A stretch of 64,000 bases of DNA from Roseinatronobacter sp052379845 (GCA_052379845.1 JBQTCF010000023.1), one strand, 5' to 3'. Positions 42,409 to 51,925 are shown, numbered from the stretch's first letter. Notes: a model not told the origin generated them from the sequence alone. Program-made: numbers and translations.

Positions 42409-43197
42409 TCAGCCCAGCGAAAAACCGCCATCTACGGCAAGAGCTTGGCCAGTGACATGCGGCGCGCATGCAAGGTAGACAACCATCTGGCCCATATCTT
42501 CGGGGGTCTGGGCAACACCCTGCGGCAGGAAGATTTTCTGATGGCGCTCCCACGACGCTTCTTCGCTTTCGCCCGGCAGTGCCCACTTTCCTGAAAGCCC
42601 TGTCTCGCCACGCCACATGCCGGTTCCGACAATCCCAGGGCAAAGTGCATTCACGGTGATGCCTTCTTGCGCCACTTCCTTGGCGACAGCATTGGTGAAG
42701 CCGATGACTCCGAATTTAGTAGCGGAATAATGCGACAGTGCGGGGAAGCCGACTTTGCCCGCAATCGAGGCCGTGTTGATGATGCGGCCGAATTTTTGCT
42801 TCCGCATGACCGCAACTTCGGCCTGCGTGCAGAGGAATACTCCGCGCAGGTTGATGTTGATGCAATCATCCCACTGTTCGACGGTTAATTCACCGATCCC
42901 GCCGAGGCTTACAACGCCTGCGTTGTTCATAGCGATGTCGAGGCGGCCGAACTGTTTCACAGTGGCATCGATCATGGCTTTGACGCTGTCGGGCTTGCGC
43001 ACATCGACCTGAAGCGCCGCACTGCGCCGCCCCAACTGGCTGACTGCATGGGCACCCGCTTCGGCCAGTTCCTTGGTATAATCCGCGATCACCACATCGG
43101 CACCCGCTTGCGCAAGGCTGGTTGCGATCCCCAACCCGATACCGCGCCCACCGCCGGTAACAAGTGCGATCCGGCCTTCCAGTGAAAATTGTGACAT
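42409..43197 (-). CDS. short-chain dehydrogenase/reductase
   Basis: The 262-residue SDR starts at MSQFSLEGRIALVTGG (43197) with GGAGGA upstream. Cofactor motif VTGGGRGIGLGIA, NNAGVVSLGG, and catalytic Tyr/Lys in LSHYSATKFGVIGF are all present, with Ser in INTASIAGK. An acidic residue after the second strand (VVIADYTKE) points to NAD. It ends SLG at the C-terminus. It probably oxidises an alcohol intermediate. It is divergent from the riboflavin kinase gene. Confidence 0.9.
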   Translation of the reverse strand: MSQFSLEGRIALVTGGGRGIGLGIATSLAQAGADVVIADYTKELAEAGAHAVSQLGRRSAALQVDVRKPDSVKAMIDATVKQFGRLDIAMNNAGVVSLGGIGELTVEQWDDCININLRGVFLCTQAEVAVMRKQKFGRIINTASIAGKVGFPALSHYSATKFGVIGFTNAVAKEVAQEGITVNALCPGIVGTGMWRGETGLSGKWALPGESEEASWERHQKIFLPQGVAQTPEDMGQMVVYLACAPHVTGQALAVDGGFSLG

Positions 43198-43304
43198 CCG
43201 TTCCTCCCGCTTAAGTTTGCGGCCCCTGTGGGGCCAAACACAAGCAACCACGCGGGTGTCTTTGGAACAATTGGATCAATCGCGGCAAGCTGGCGACCTG
43301 ACAC

Positions 43305-43320
43305 TGTCTCAGACGCACAA
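43305..43320. promoter_or_regulatory. degenerate TGTC-N8 operator between SDR and riboflavin kinase genes
   Basis: TGTCTCAGACGCACAA differs from the site at 50316 only by loss of one G in the right half (GCGACA to GCACAA). It lies between divergent starts at 43197 and 43392. Confidence 0.4.
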
Positions 43321-43391
43321 TTGCTCGATGCGGACAGGTTTCTAGGATGATTGGGGGATGGAGGCCGCCAGCGCGGCCAAAGAGGAACACT

Positions 43392-43817
43392 ATGAACATG
43401 CTTCCTATCAGATTGCGCGGTGTCGTGGCGCATGGCGACAAGCGCGGCAGAGTGCTCGGCTTTCCGACCGCGAACATCAATGGCGAACTTCCAGGGATGG
43501 AATACGGCGTCTACGCGTCAGAAACCCGGATCGAAAGTGAGGATAAGATCTGGCTCTCCGTCACGTCCTACGGAACAAGACCGACGTTCGAAGGGGCGGA
43601 CCAACGGATAGAGACCCATATTCTCGATTTTAAGGAAGACATCTACGGGCGGGAAATCGAGGTCCTGCTAACCATATTCATCCGGCCAGAATTGCGCTTC
43701 ACTTCGGTCGACGAGTTGGTGGCTACCATGTGCAATGATCTGACAAAGGTACGGGAGTTGTCTGCGCATTTGTCAAAGGAGCTGTGCAGTTCTGTACGTA
43801 GGATTGGTTTAGGCTGA
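43392..43817 (+). CDS. stand-alone riboflavin kinase (FMN-forming)
   Basis: The 141-residue protein starts at MNMLPIRLRGVVAHGDKRG. It corresponds to the kinase half of bacterial RibF alone. The signature GDKRGRVLGFPTANING (Mg-ATP and flavin binding), GVYASETRI, KIWLSVTSYGTRPTFEG (with the usual GxxPT part) and ETHILDFKEDIYGREIEVLLTIFIRPELRF are typical. There is no FAD synthetase domain, so the product should be FMN, the cofactor of the luciferase-like monooxygenase. It completes a local flavin-supply set with ribH, ribE and ribA. RBS AGAGGA lies upstream. Confidence 0.9.
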   Translation: MNMLPIRLRGVVAHGDKRGRVLGFPTANINGELPGMEYGVYASETRIESEDKIWLSVTSYGTRPTFEGADQRIETHILDFKEDIYGREIEVLLTIFIRPELRFTSVDELVATMCNDLTKVRELSAHLSKELCSSVRRIGLG

Positions 43818-43945
43818 TCGAACTTTACTGGTGCGGAGATTTAAGTAGAACTCCGGCAAGGGGCTGTTGCGCAGTAACCCCACACACAGATTGGAAGGGT
43901 TCAGAATTTCGACCGCGGTTTCGGTCTGGACTCGCGATTTTAAGA

Positions 43946-43974
43946 AACGGGCAGCCTTGGCTCTGCTGCCCGTT
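43946..43974 (-). terminator. terminator after the aldehyde dehydrogenase
   Basis: A 10-base-pair stem AACGGGCAGC/GCTGCCCGTT with a 9-base loop lies 16 bases beyond the aldehyde dehydrogenase stop and is followed on the minus strand by a T-rich TCTTAAAATC. Confidence 0.6.
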
Positions 43975-43990
43975 GCAGTCTGTTCCTTTT

Positions 43991-45445
43991 CTAGACCATC
44001 GCCGAGACGAGCATTGGCGAGGTATAGGCTTCGATCCCCTCAATGCCACCTTCAGACCCAAAGCCACTGTCGAGGACTCCGCCGAAGGGCGTTTCGGGCA
44101 AGCCCATGGAAAAGTGGTTGATGCCCAGCATCCCCGCCCGAACCGAACGCGAGATCTTGGCGGCAGTGTGAACGTTCGAAGTGAAGGCATAGGACGCTAG
44201 GCCTACGGGCATTCGATTCGCTTCGGCCAAGCCTTCGTCGATCGAGTTGATGCGTGAGATAAGAGCCAGCGGGCCGAAAGGTTCGTCGTTCATCGCGATA
44301 AGGTCGGGATGAGCCTCGGCCACGACGGTCGCTGCGTGGAAATTACCTATGTTGCCGATGGCATCGCCTCCAGCCACGATGCGCGCTCCTTTGGCCCGCG
44401 CATCTGCGACCATGGCCGAGATCACGTTGCGTTGGCTGCGGGTGCAAAGCGGGCCCATTGTGATGCCTTCTTCAAGTCCGTGGCCGACCGAGACTTTCGT
44501 GGCGGCAGTCGCGAGACCATCCACAAATTCGTCATAGACAGCGTTTTCGACAAGAAAGCGCGTCGGTGACACACAGACTTGTCCCGCGTTTCGGAATTTC
44601 CATTGGGCAGCCATTGGGATCAGCTTCGACATATCGGCGTCGCGTGCGACGATCACGGGGGCATGGCCGCCGAGCTCCATCGTCACCTTTTTGAGATACT
44701 CACCGGCCATCGCAGCCACGATGCGGCCCACACGTGTTGAACCCGTCAGCGTGACCTTGCGAATTTCGGGCGCTTTGATCAGCGCTTCAGAAATCAGCGA
44801 AGAACTGCCCCAGATCACACTGATCGCCCGCGGCGGCAGGCCCGCTTCCAAAAGGCACATCGCGATGTGCCATGTGGTGACAGGCGTCGCCTCGGAGGGC
44901 TTTGCCACGACCGAGCAGCCGGAAGCGAGCGCAGGGGCGATCTTCTGCATCATGCCCCAAGCCGGGAAGTTCCATGGCGCCAATGCTGCCACTGGTCCGA
45001 CGGGTTTTCGCAATACTCTCAGGTCGGAGTCAGCAACACGGCCCGCGATGACCCGGCCATAGATTCGGCGCCCTTCTTCGGCGAACCAATCGAGCAGATC
45101 GGCCGAGTTGGCCCATTCAAGCCGTGCTTGGGCGAGGGGTTTGCCCTGTTCCATTGTCAAGCAGCGCGCAGCTTCTTCGGCCCTTGCACGCATCAAGTCG
45201 GCCGCACGACGCAGGATTTTCGAGCGCTCATAAGGTGAAAACGCCGACCAATCCGCAAAGCCTTGCAGGGACGCAGCGGCAGACTCGGAAACCTCTGGCA
45301 AGCCCGCTTTCGGCAAACTTCCCAAAACGTCGTCTGTTGCTGGATCGGTAACTTCAAGTACTCCAGCGCTGCCCTTGGAACGGGTTTCGCCGCCAATGAT
45401 CAATCCTGCTTGGGCATACATGCTAATTTCTTTCTTCTGGATCAT
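43991..45445 (-). CDS. NAD(P)-dependent aldehyde dehydrogenase
   Basis: The 484-residue enzyme resembles succinate-semialdehyde dehydrogenases. GPVAALAPWNFPAWGMMQKIAPALASGCSVVAKPSE, the Glu of TMELGGHAPVIV and the catalytic Cys in RNAGQVCVSPTRFLVE are intact, as is the ending FGGVLDSGFGSEGG. It is the last gene of the ABC transporter operon; its ATG at 45445 overlaps the permease stop (ATGA), although a second ATG nine codons in has a purine-rich leader. It would oxidise an aldehyde formed from the imported substrate. Confidence 0.92.
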   Translation of the reverse strand: MIQKKEISMYAQAGLIIGGETRSKGSAGVLEVTDPATDDVLGSLPKAGLPEVSESAAASLQGFADWSAFSPYERSKILRRAADLMRARAEEAARCLTMEQGKPLAQARLEWANSADLLDWFAEEGRRIYGRVIAGRVADSDLRVLRKPVGPVAALAPWNFPAWGMMQKIAPALASGCSVVAKPSEATPVTTWHIAMCLLEAGLPPRAISVIWGSSSLISEALIKAPEIRKVTLTGSTRVGRIVAAMAGEYLKKVTMELGGHAPVIVARDADMSKLIPMAAQWKFRNAGQVCVSPTRFLVENAVYDEFVDGLATAATKVSVGHGLEEGITMGPLCTRSQRNVISAMVADARAKGARIVAGGDAIGNIGNFHAATVVAEAHPDLIAMNDEPFGPLALISRINSIDEGLAEANRMPVGLASYAFTSNVHTAAKISRSVRAGMLGINHFSMGLPETPFGGVLDSGFGSEGGIEGIEAYTSPMLVSAMV

Positions 45446-46389
45446 TTGACTAGGCCAATCTTGGCGCGGTCAGTGGTCAGTGCCACGGCGATGAGAATAA
45501 CGATGCCAAAAGCGACGTCCTGACTTTCCGGCGGCAGACCTGAAATCGTGACGCCGACGCGGATCAGAATGGCGATGAGGCCACCGATTAGGCTTGAAAG
45601 TACTCCTCCAACACCACCGGAAATAGCCGTGCCACCTACCACGACGCCTACGAGGGCGGGCAAAAGCAGGCTGTTTGCCATCGTCGGGCCGGCGAACATA
45701 GTTTGCGAGACCATCATGATCCCACCGAGCGCCGCACAACCAGCCGACGCAGCAAACGCGAAGCTGCGCACCAGATCGCGGCGGACACCCGAGATGTAGA
45801 CCGCCACCTCATTTGCGCCAAAGGCGTAGATGTGGCGGCCGAGGTTCGTGAACTTCAGAACGGATGCAAAGACGCTGGCCATGACAAGGACCAGAATGAA
45901 CGAGTTGGAGACGCCAAAACTGCGTCCACCTAGTAGGTCATAGACCACTACGCCCGGTGCTATACCGACCATGGTCGCACCGGTCAGATACATGGCGACG
46001 CCCTTGAATATTCCAAGTGCGCCGAGCGAGATGACGAAAGATGGCACTTGAAAGCGACCGATGAGCCAGCCTTGTAGCCCGCCGATGACCGAAGCCCCAG
46101 CAACGACCACCAGAACGCTTCCGGACCCAAGCACGGGCGAAAGAATCGCGGCAACAACCGCCGCAAGTGAGGCCATGGCGGCTATTGATAGATCGAGACA
46201 GCCGAGCAGAATAGGAAACGTTGCCCCGATGATCAAAATCAGCAAAGGCGCATTGTCCTGCAGCAGCGAGTTCATGGCGCGCCAGCGCAGAAGGCCGGGC
46301 GCTGCGGTCGATACTGCGATCAATATAAATGCCAATACCAGCAGCGCTCCGTAACGTCGCAGTACGTTCAAAAGATAGTCTTTGTTCAT
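45442..46389 (-). CDS. CUT2-type ABC transporter permease (RbsC-like)
   Basis: The 315-residue protein has about 8-10 membrane helices of the branched sugar/ribose permease family. Recognisable parts are LILIIGATFPILLGCLDLSIAAMASLAA, GWLIGRFQVPSFVISLGALGIFKGVAMYLTG, and the conserved VGVVVGGTAISGGVGGVLSSLIGG near the end. It works with the second permease and the ATPase encoded upstream. It lies 9 bases after the ATPase stop. Confidence 0.9.
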   Translation of the reverse strand: MNKDYLLNVLRRYGALLVLAFILIAVSTAAPGLLRWRAMNSLLQDNAPLLILIIGATFPILLGCLDLSIAAMASLAAVVAAILSPVLGSGSVLVVVAGASVIGGLQGWLIGRFQVPSFVISLGALGIFKGVAMYLTGATMVGIAPGVVVYDLLGGRSFGVSNSFILVLVMASVFASVLKFTNLGRHIYAFGANEVAVYISGVRRDLVRSFAFAASAGCAALGGIMMVSQTMFAGPTMANSLLLPALVGVVVGGTAISGGVGGVLSSLIGGLIAILIRVGVTISGLPPESQDVAFGIVILIAVALTTDRAKIGLVK

Positions 46390-46398
46390 GGCTTTCCC

Positions 46399-47916
46399 CT
46401 AGACCATTGCCTTGACGAGTTCTTCTTCAGATGGTGGTGATGCCTGCACGCTTTCGATCCGGGCGCTAATTTGGCCGTCCTTCATCACGATGATCGAATC
46501 TGACAAGGTCAGAACTTCGTCCAGCGTGTCGCCAACGAGCAGGATCGCCAGACCCTGATCGGCAAGTTCGCGGATCACTGAAAACAGGTCCGACCGTGCG
46601 CCGGGATCGAGCCCGCGGGTAGGATGGTCGAGCATCAGGACTTTCAACGTCTTCCCGAATAGCCATTTTGACAAAACAGCCTTTTGCTGGTTGCCACCTG
46701 ACAGGTTGTCGATCCGGTGCCCTATGGATGGCGTCTTGATGCCAAGTTTGGAAACCCAGCTTTCGATCATTCCGCGTTCCCGTGCCCTTGAAATCACTCC
46801 TGCGCCGGGACCATGTTGCCAGCCATAAGTGATTGCAACGTTTTCGGAGACCGAGGTGTTGCGGATCATCCCTTCGGTCTTACGCTCTGCGGGCAAATAG
46901 CCGATGCCTTTGTCAACTGCCTCGGATGGGCTGTCGATTTTCAGCGGTCGGCCGAAGTAGTCGATCTGGCCGCTCCAATTGTCAGCCATACCGAACACGG
47001 TGCGCAGAATGGTTTCTGCGCCCGAACCCTGCACTCCGATCAATCCGAGGATTTCACCTGGAGCAAGTGTCAGACTGATGTTCTCGATCGCGCCTGGAAC
47101 TGTAACATCTCTTAGGGTCAGGGCCGGTTCGGCACTGATTTTTGCCACTCTAGGCTTTCTGTCCGCGCGGTTAACCCGCTGCTTGCCCACCATTAACTCG
47201 TAAAGCTCGTCGACATTGACATGGGCCTTATCGCGGTCGGCGACGTTGCGACCGTCGCTCATCACATAGACCCTATCCGAAATGTCGAGGATCTCGTCCA
47301 TCCGGTGTGAAACGAAGACCACCGATGATCGATGCTTGATCCTACGGATTTGGCTGAACAAGGACTGTATCTCGGGCGGGTTCAAAACTGCGGTCGGTTC
47401 GTCGAATAGGATGACAAGATGGCCTTGGACCAGTTCTTCCAGCGAGAGAACCTTGGCCAGTTCGACCATCTGCCTTTGTCCGAAGCTCAACTCTGACACG
47501 GGCGTAAAAGGGTCTATATCCAGTTCGACCTTGTCGAGTTGCTGCTTGGCGCGGTCGCGTAGGTTGTCCCAGCGATAGATACCCAGCCGAGACGAGGCTG
47601 CCGATTTGTCGAGAAACAGGTTCTCCGCTACCGTAAGCGAGGTGATAAGCGACTGTTCTTGATGCACAAGGCCGATGCCCGCCCGTGCCGCTTCGAGCGG
47701 AGAGCGGAGTTGGACGACCTTGCCACCGACGTGGATCGTGCCGGTGTCGGGACGGTGCAAACCGGCCATCACTTTCATAATTGTCGATTTGCCCGATCCA
47801 TTTTGCCCGATCAGGCCAAGTACCTCGCCTTCGTTCAGCGAGAGGCTGACATTGTCTAGTGCGGTCACTTCGCCAAAGCGTTTGCTGATGCCTTTCAAAG
47901 AGAATGCGGCGGTCAT
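46399..47916 (-). CDS. CUT2-type ABC transporter ATP-binding protein (RbsA-like)
   Basis: The 505-residue double ATPase starts at MTAAFSLKGISKRFGEVTAL (47916), in an ATGA overlap with the permease stop; the frame further upstream is not coding. The first cassette has Walker A GLIGQNGSGKSTIMKVMAG, LSFGQRQMVELAKVL and Walker B VILFDEPTAVL. The second has GLIGVQGSGAETILR (Lys of Walker A missing, as usual in this family), LSGGNQQKAVLSKWLF and VLMLDHPTRGLDPG. It drives uptake of a small, probably sugar-like or cyclic polar compound. Confidence 0.93.
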   Translation of the reverse strand: MTAAFSLKGISKRFGEVTALDNVSLSLNEGEVLGLIGQNGSGKSTIMKVMAGLHRPDTGTIHVGGKVVQLRSPLEAARAGIGLVHQEQSLITSLTVAENLFLDKSAASSRLGIYRWDNLRDRAKQQLDKVELDIDPFTPVSELSFGQRQMVELAKVLSLEELVQGHLVILFDEPTAVLNPPEIQSLFSQIRRIKHRSSVVFVSHRMDEILDISDRVYVMSDGRNVADRDKAHVNVDELYELMVGKQRVNRADRKPRVAKISAEPALTLRDVTVPGAIENISLTLAPGEILGLIGVQGSGAETILRTVFGMADNWSGQIDYFGRPLKIDSPSEAVDKGIGYLPAERKTEGMIRNTSVSENVAITYGWQHGPGAGVISRARERGMIESWVSKLGIKTPSIGHRIDNLSGGNQQKAVLSKWLFGKTLKVLMLDHPTRGLDPGARSDLFSVIRELADQGLAILLVGDTLDEVLTLSDSIIVMKDGQISARIESVQASPPSEEELVKAMV

Positions 47917-48866
47917 TTGATCACCCTGATCTTGCGGCGCAGATGCCAGGTCGATCCGGCGACGGCGACAATGATGACAGCGCCTTCCAGCGCACTTTGC
48001 AGAAGCGGGTCGACGCCGATCTGGATCAATCCGTTGCGAAGCGTCACTAGGATCAGCACACCGATCATCGATTGCCTGATGCCGCCATGACCGCCGGATA
48101 AAAGAGTGCCGCCCAGAACGCAGGCCGCGATAGAAGGGAACAAGAGCCCGACACCGGAGATTGGATTGCCCACGCCGAGCCGTGCGGCCAACAGGATGCC
48201 CGCCAGCGCGTAGCAGGCGCCAGCCAGGGCGAAGGCGCCGATCTTGTGCCGATTCACCTTGATGCCAGACATGATCAGAACGGCCTCGTTTTCGCCGATG
48301 GCGCGGGAAAGACGACCGAAGCGGGTGTGTTTTTCCACAAGGATGGAGAAAAAAATCAAGACGAGCGCGATATAGACGATCCAGCTCAGACCCCATTGCT
48401 TGTCTAGGGCCACGACAGTGATCCGCGTATCCAGAATTTGCGGCAACTGACCCGGAAAGGCCAACGCGGCGAGACCAACCGTGGTCAGCCACATGCCCAA
48501 GGTCACGATCAACGACGGCATCCGCACATAGATGGAAATAATCGAACTTGTGGTACCAATCAGGATACCGGTGCCAATCACAAAAGGAATGGCCCAGAGA
48601 CCGAGATCGGTCGTCGTGACGGAATTGGCGATCGTGATCGACAGAAGGACGTTCGCAAATGATGCGACACCCTCAACAGACAAATCAATCGACGCCTGTA
48701 GCAAAACGAACGTCAATCCGATTGCTACGATGGCAGGAATGGCTGCAGCCTCTAGAATGGCTGCCAGATTGGGAAGAGATGCGAAGTTCTCGGAGAAGAT
48801 CGAGAACAGAAGGACCAGAACCAGAAGTGCGAGCAGGGGTCCTTGGGTTTGAACAAGTTTCGACAT
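47913..48866 (-). CDS. CUT2-type ABC transporter permease (second)
   Basis: Read from MSKLVQTQGPLLALLVLVLL (48866), which has GAGGTGG upstream; an ATG six codons earlier (48884) lacks a ribosome site. The 317 residues span about 8-10 membrane helices, with VGIGLTFVLLQ-like IVAIGLTFVLLQASIDLSVEGVASFANV and the C-terminal GGTLLSGGHGGIRQSMIGVLI loop of the family. It pairs with the other permease to form the heteromeric channel. Confidence 0.9.
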   Translation of the reverse strand: MSKLVQTQGPLLALLVLVLLFSIFSENFASLPNLAAILEAAAIPAIVAIGLTFVLLQASIDLSVEGVASFANVLLSITIANSVTTTDLGLWAIPFVIGTGILIGTTSSIISIYVRMPSLIVTLGMWLTTVGLAALAFPGQLPQILDTRITVVALDKQWGLSWIVYIALVLIFFSILVEKHTRFGRLSRAIGENEAVLIMSGIKVNRHKIGAFALAGACYALAGILLAARLGVGNPISGVGLLFPSIAACVLGGTLLSGGHGGIRQSMIGVLILVTLRNGLIQIGVDPLLQSALEGAVIIVAVAGSTWHLRRKIRVIK

Positions 48867-48907
48867 CGGGGATGTCCACCTCATCTGAGCTAACGGCTGG
48901 TAAAGAC

Positions 48908-48932
48908 GGGCTCCCCACTTACGGGGGAGCCC
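48908..48932 (-). other. intra-operon hairpin between binding-protein and permease genes
   Basis: A 9-base-pair stem GGGCTCCCC/GGGGAGCCC with a 7-base loop lies 51 bases after the binding-protein stop. Such structures in ABC operons protect the upstream mRNA or attenuate downstream genes, giving excess binding protein. Confidence 0.6.
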
Positions 48933-48982
48933 ACTGACGCGCAGGCAGTGTGGCCATGCCGCTGCCTGCCTCGCCTCTGATT

Positions 48983-50056
48983 TCAGTTCACACCGGGCGG
49001 GATTTGCCCTGCGGATTTTGCCCAGATATCAGCCGTGATCGCTTCGTAGGTAAATTCGGCCGGGTCAGGACGGCGCGCGAGGAACTCGGTGGCGTTTTCC
49101 TTGGTGATCAGAATTTGCTGTACGTTGAAGTCACGCTGTGCTTCGCTAAGGTCCGCCAGTTGGATGTCGCCGACCCGCACGCCGTAAGCCATCGCAGCCG
49201 CAATCGCGCCCTGATATTCGTTCAGGCCGCTCATCGTTGAAAGTGCTTCGCCGGTTTCGATCAACTTCACAAGGTCGGTTGTCCCATCACTGCCGGTAAC
49301 GAACACTTTGCCGCTGAGGCCAGCCTCACGTAGTGCTGCCACAGCACCGAGGGCCATCGCATCATTCTGGCCAAAAACGCCTTTGATACGGTCGCCGTAT
49401 TTGGTCAGCCAGGTGCGCATAATGTCCTGAGCCGGAGCCTGCTGCCAGCTGGCGACCTGCATATCGAGAATGGTCATGCCAGGGCATTCAGCGACTGCCT
49501 TCTCAAGACCCATCGTCCGCTGCTTGGCCGGAGCATTGTCGAGAACACCTTGCAGAACAACGATCTCGCCTTCGCCATTCAAAGCTCTGCAGAGAGCCAT
49601 GCCATTCTGGTAACCTGCATCCACGCCATCGAACGAGATGTTGGCAACCCATGCCTCGGGGGCGGTATCCCAAGGGTGGATTTCCTCGGCACGGTTCCAC
49701 AATGTGGTGATGACACCGCCGGCGTCGGCGATCCTTTCAACGAAGACCTTGGTGAAGGCGGGCGAATCCGGGAACCATGTAAAGATGCAACCCTCGCAGC
49801 CCGCCGCAGTGATTGCGCCGATGTTCTGCAGCGATTTCTGCGGGTCGAAGTCGTTGCTGATGACTTGGACTGTGCCGCCGACAGACTCCATGACCTGTGT
49901 CGCGCCCCAGATCATCTGGGTCCAGTACTCGGCGCTGGTGTTGCCGACGCCAAGGTGGAGTTTCTTCGAAGTGTCGACCTGGGCAAAGGCTGCCGTGGAC
50001 GCTACGGCGACGAACGCTGCCGTCAGACCAAGTGTCGAAAGTTTGTTCAAGATCAT
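48983..50056 (-). CDS. periplasmic substrate-binding protein of the CUT2 transporter
   Basis: The 357-residue protein starts at MILNKLSTLGLTAAFVAVAS, with GGAGGT before it. The signal peptide ends STAAFAQ, and the mature domain is a type I periplasmic binding fold. Pieces such as HLGVGNTSAEYWTQMIWGATQVMESVGG, RIKGVFGQNDAMALGAVAALREAGL and VFVTGSDGTTDLVKLIETGEALSTM are typical of sugar-binding (RbsB-like) proteins. It is the first gene of the operon. A TGTC-N8-GACA site lies 260 bases upstream. Confidence 0.9.
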   Translation of the reverse strand: MILNKLSTLGLTAAFVAVASTAAFAQVDTSKKLHLGVGNTSAEYWTQMIWGATQVMESVGGTVQVISNDFDPQKSLQNIGAITAAGCEGCIFTWFPDSPAFTKVFVERIADAGGVITTLWNRAEEIHPWDTAPEAWVANISFDGVDAGYQNGMALCRALNGEGEIVVLQGVLDNAPAKQRTMGLEKAVAECPGMTILDMQVASWQQAPAQDIMRTWLTKYGDRIKGVFGQNDAMALGAVAALREAGLSGKVFVTGSDGTTDLVKLIETGEALSTMSGLNEYQGAIAAAMAYGVRVGDIQLADLSEAQRDFNVQQILITKENATEFLARRPDPAEFTYEAITADIWAKSAGQIPPGVN

Positions 50057-50315
50057 TTCAGTACCTCCCTGATGTGATTGTCTCTGGAGCGCCCCTTTCG
50101 GAACACACGTCTCCGCAATGCGCACGAAACACGAAAGTCGTATCGCGAAGGCTCATTCCCGCCGGGTGTCAGCGCCTTTCCTCCTAGAAGAATGGCAAAC
50201 GATCCAGCAGTACGTGTGCCTCCTCCCTTAGTCATCGGCTCTCCCGCCTTGAATGCTGCGTGAATCAGTACCATTTGCCCACTGACCCATGAGCGGCACG
50301 GCCAGCGGCAGCCCT

Positions 50316-50331
50316 TGTCTCAGACGCGACA
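50316..50331. promoter_or_regulatory. TGTC-N8-GACA operator upstream of the ABC transporter operon
   Basis: TGTCTCAGACGCGACA is an exact consensus match in the 450-base interval between the binding-protein start and the CoA transferase end. A weaker relative (TGTCTCGGACCAGTCC) follows at 50398-50413. The rest of the interval holds no gene that I can support. Confidence 0.65.
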
Positions 50332-50506
50332 GTCCCCCATCTCTGAGGCCGAGGGAGTTGTGGCGCAAAGTTGGTAGCCTTCAGACATCTGGGACGTTGT
50401 CTCGGACCAGTCCGTGAAACACTGCCCAGCGTGGTCTTGTGCGTATAATGCAAAACGATCCGCTACCGTGGTTGGCAGCGGACCGATGCAGTTTCACTTT
50501 GTTAGC

Positions 50507-51706
50507 TTAGCGGGCGACAGCAGCGCCTTGATCAACGAGCACCGCTGTTTCATGCGCGGTGAAGCCCAACTCTTCTAGGATTGCGCGCGTATCCCAGCCG
50601 CGCGGTGCAGACGGGCTGCGCGTTGGCAAATAACCGTCATCCGCACGGATCGAGCTTCGCAAGACGGCTGTCCGGCCTTCAGTCGGGTGTTCTTCGTGCG
50701 AAATAAGGTTGACCGCCGTCAGATGAGGATCCTCGCTCAGGCTTTCGATCGAATGGATTGGCATCGCGGCCAGATCGGCTGCGCGAAAGACTGCCAGCCA
50801 TTCGGTGCTTGTTCGCTGCAAGAGAGGCGCGCCACGAATTTCAAACCATTCAGCCACATGGACTGCTCTTGCCGACACACTTGAAAAGCGCGGATCGGAT
50901 GCAAGTTCGCCCCGATCTGTTGCAATCAGAAAGGCGCGTACCTGAGCGTCAGTATTGATCGTGACAGCAAGAAAACCGTCTTTCGTCTTGATCGGCTGAT
51001 TGTGCGGGCTGAGCAGGCGCTGATCGCCATACGGTCCAACGGGCGGGTCGAAGCTTTGTGCTGCGAGGTGCTCCTGCAGGACCATCGCTGCCATTGTCTC
51101 GAACATTGGGACTTCCAGCGTCACGCCTTGGCCTTTGCGTTGTTGGTTGACCACGGCGGCAAGAATTGCACCCGCGGCGATTTCACCGACAACGTGGTCG
51201 CAAATCAATAACGGCACATATTTCGGCGCCCCGTCTCGCGCCATCGTCAGCCCAGGAAGACCAACGGCCCCTTGGACTACGCTGTCATAAGTGGGAAACC
51301 CACCATATGGCCCGTCGGACCCATAGCCGGTGAGTAGGCAGTAAACCTTTTCAGGATGCTGCGCGCGAACAGTTGCAGGATCGAGACCCAGTCGTACCAG
51401 CGCCTTGGGACGCATGTTCGCCACGATCACATCGGCCCACGCAATCAGCCGTTGCATTACCTCTGCCGAACCCTCGGCCTTTAGATCTAGGCAGATGTTC
51501 CGCTTGCCGCGATTGAGATGGAGATATGCCCCCGCATGTTGTCCGGTCGGGGAAAGCCCGCCAAGGCCGCGCATCAGATCACCCTCGGGGTTTTCAACCT
51601 TTATGATCTCGGCTCCGTATTGGCCCAGTCGCCAGGTCGCCGCAGGGCCGACAACAACGGCTGTTAGATCAAGGACGCGGATACCGCTCAGGGGTTCATA
51701 ATTCAT
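50507..51706 (-). CDS. family III (CaiB/BaiF) CoA-transferase
   Basis: The 399-residue enzyme starts at MNYEPLSGIRVLDLTAVVVGP (51706). Family III markers are GPAATWRLGQYGAEIIKVENPEGD, HLNRGKRNICLDLKA, ADVIVANMRPKALVRLGLD and VYCLLTGYGSDGPYGG. The catalytic Asp is expected in the PTYDSVVQG region. It activates a carboxylic acid to its CoA thioester by transfer from another acyl-CoA, feeding the acyl-CoA dehydrogenase/FadJ/thiolase steps. A perfect operator lies 220 bases upstream. Confidence 0.92.
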   Translation of the reverse strand: MNYEPLSGIRVLDLTAVVVGPAATWRLGQYGAEIIKVENPEGDLMRGLGGLSPTGQHAGAYLHLNRGKRNICLDLKAEGSAEVMQRLIAWADVIVANMRPKALVRLGLDPATVRAQHPEKVYCLLTGYGSDGPYGGFPTYDSVVQGAVGLPGLTMARDGAPKYVPLLICDHVVGEIAAGAILAAVVNQQRKGQGVTLEVPMFETMAAMVLQEHLAAQSFDPPVGPYGDQRLLSPHNQPIKTKDGFLAVTINTDAQVRAFLIATDRGELASDPRFSSVSARAVHVAEWFEIRGAPLLQRTSTEWLAVFRAADLAAMPIHSIESLSEDPHLTAVNLISHEEHPTEGRTAVLRSSIRADDGYLPTRSPSAPRGWDTRAILEELGFTAHETAVLVDQGAAVAR

Positions 51707-51925
51707 CAGAATAGACTGCCAATTGTGCCGCGACGGATCCATCGCATTTTTCTAGGACTCATCCGCGCGGCATGTCGCCGGCTACGGAACGAATGTGATC
51801 GAGTGGCGCTTGCCGTAAAATTGCAAGAGAGGCTTGCTACATAGGTTTGCGCATCCCTCTGTATGGTCAGAGGGTTCATTGAACCTTTCAACCGTTCCAA
51901 GCGGCGCGACCGGTGCCGCGGGCAA

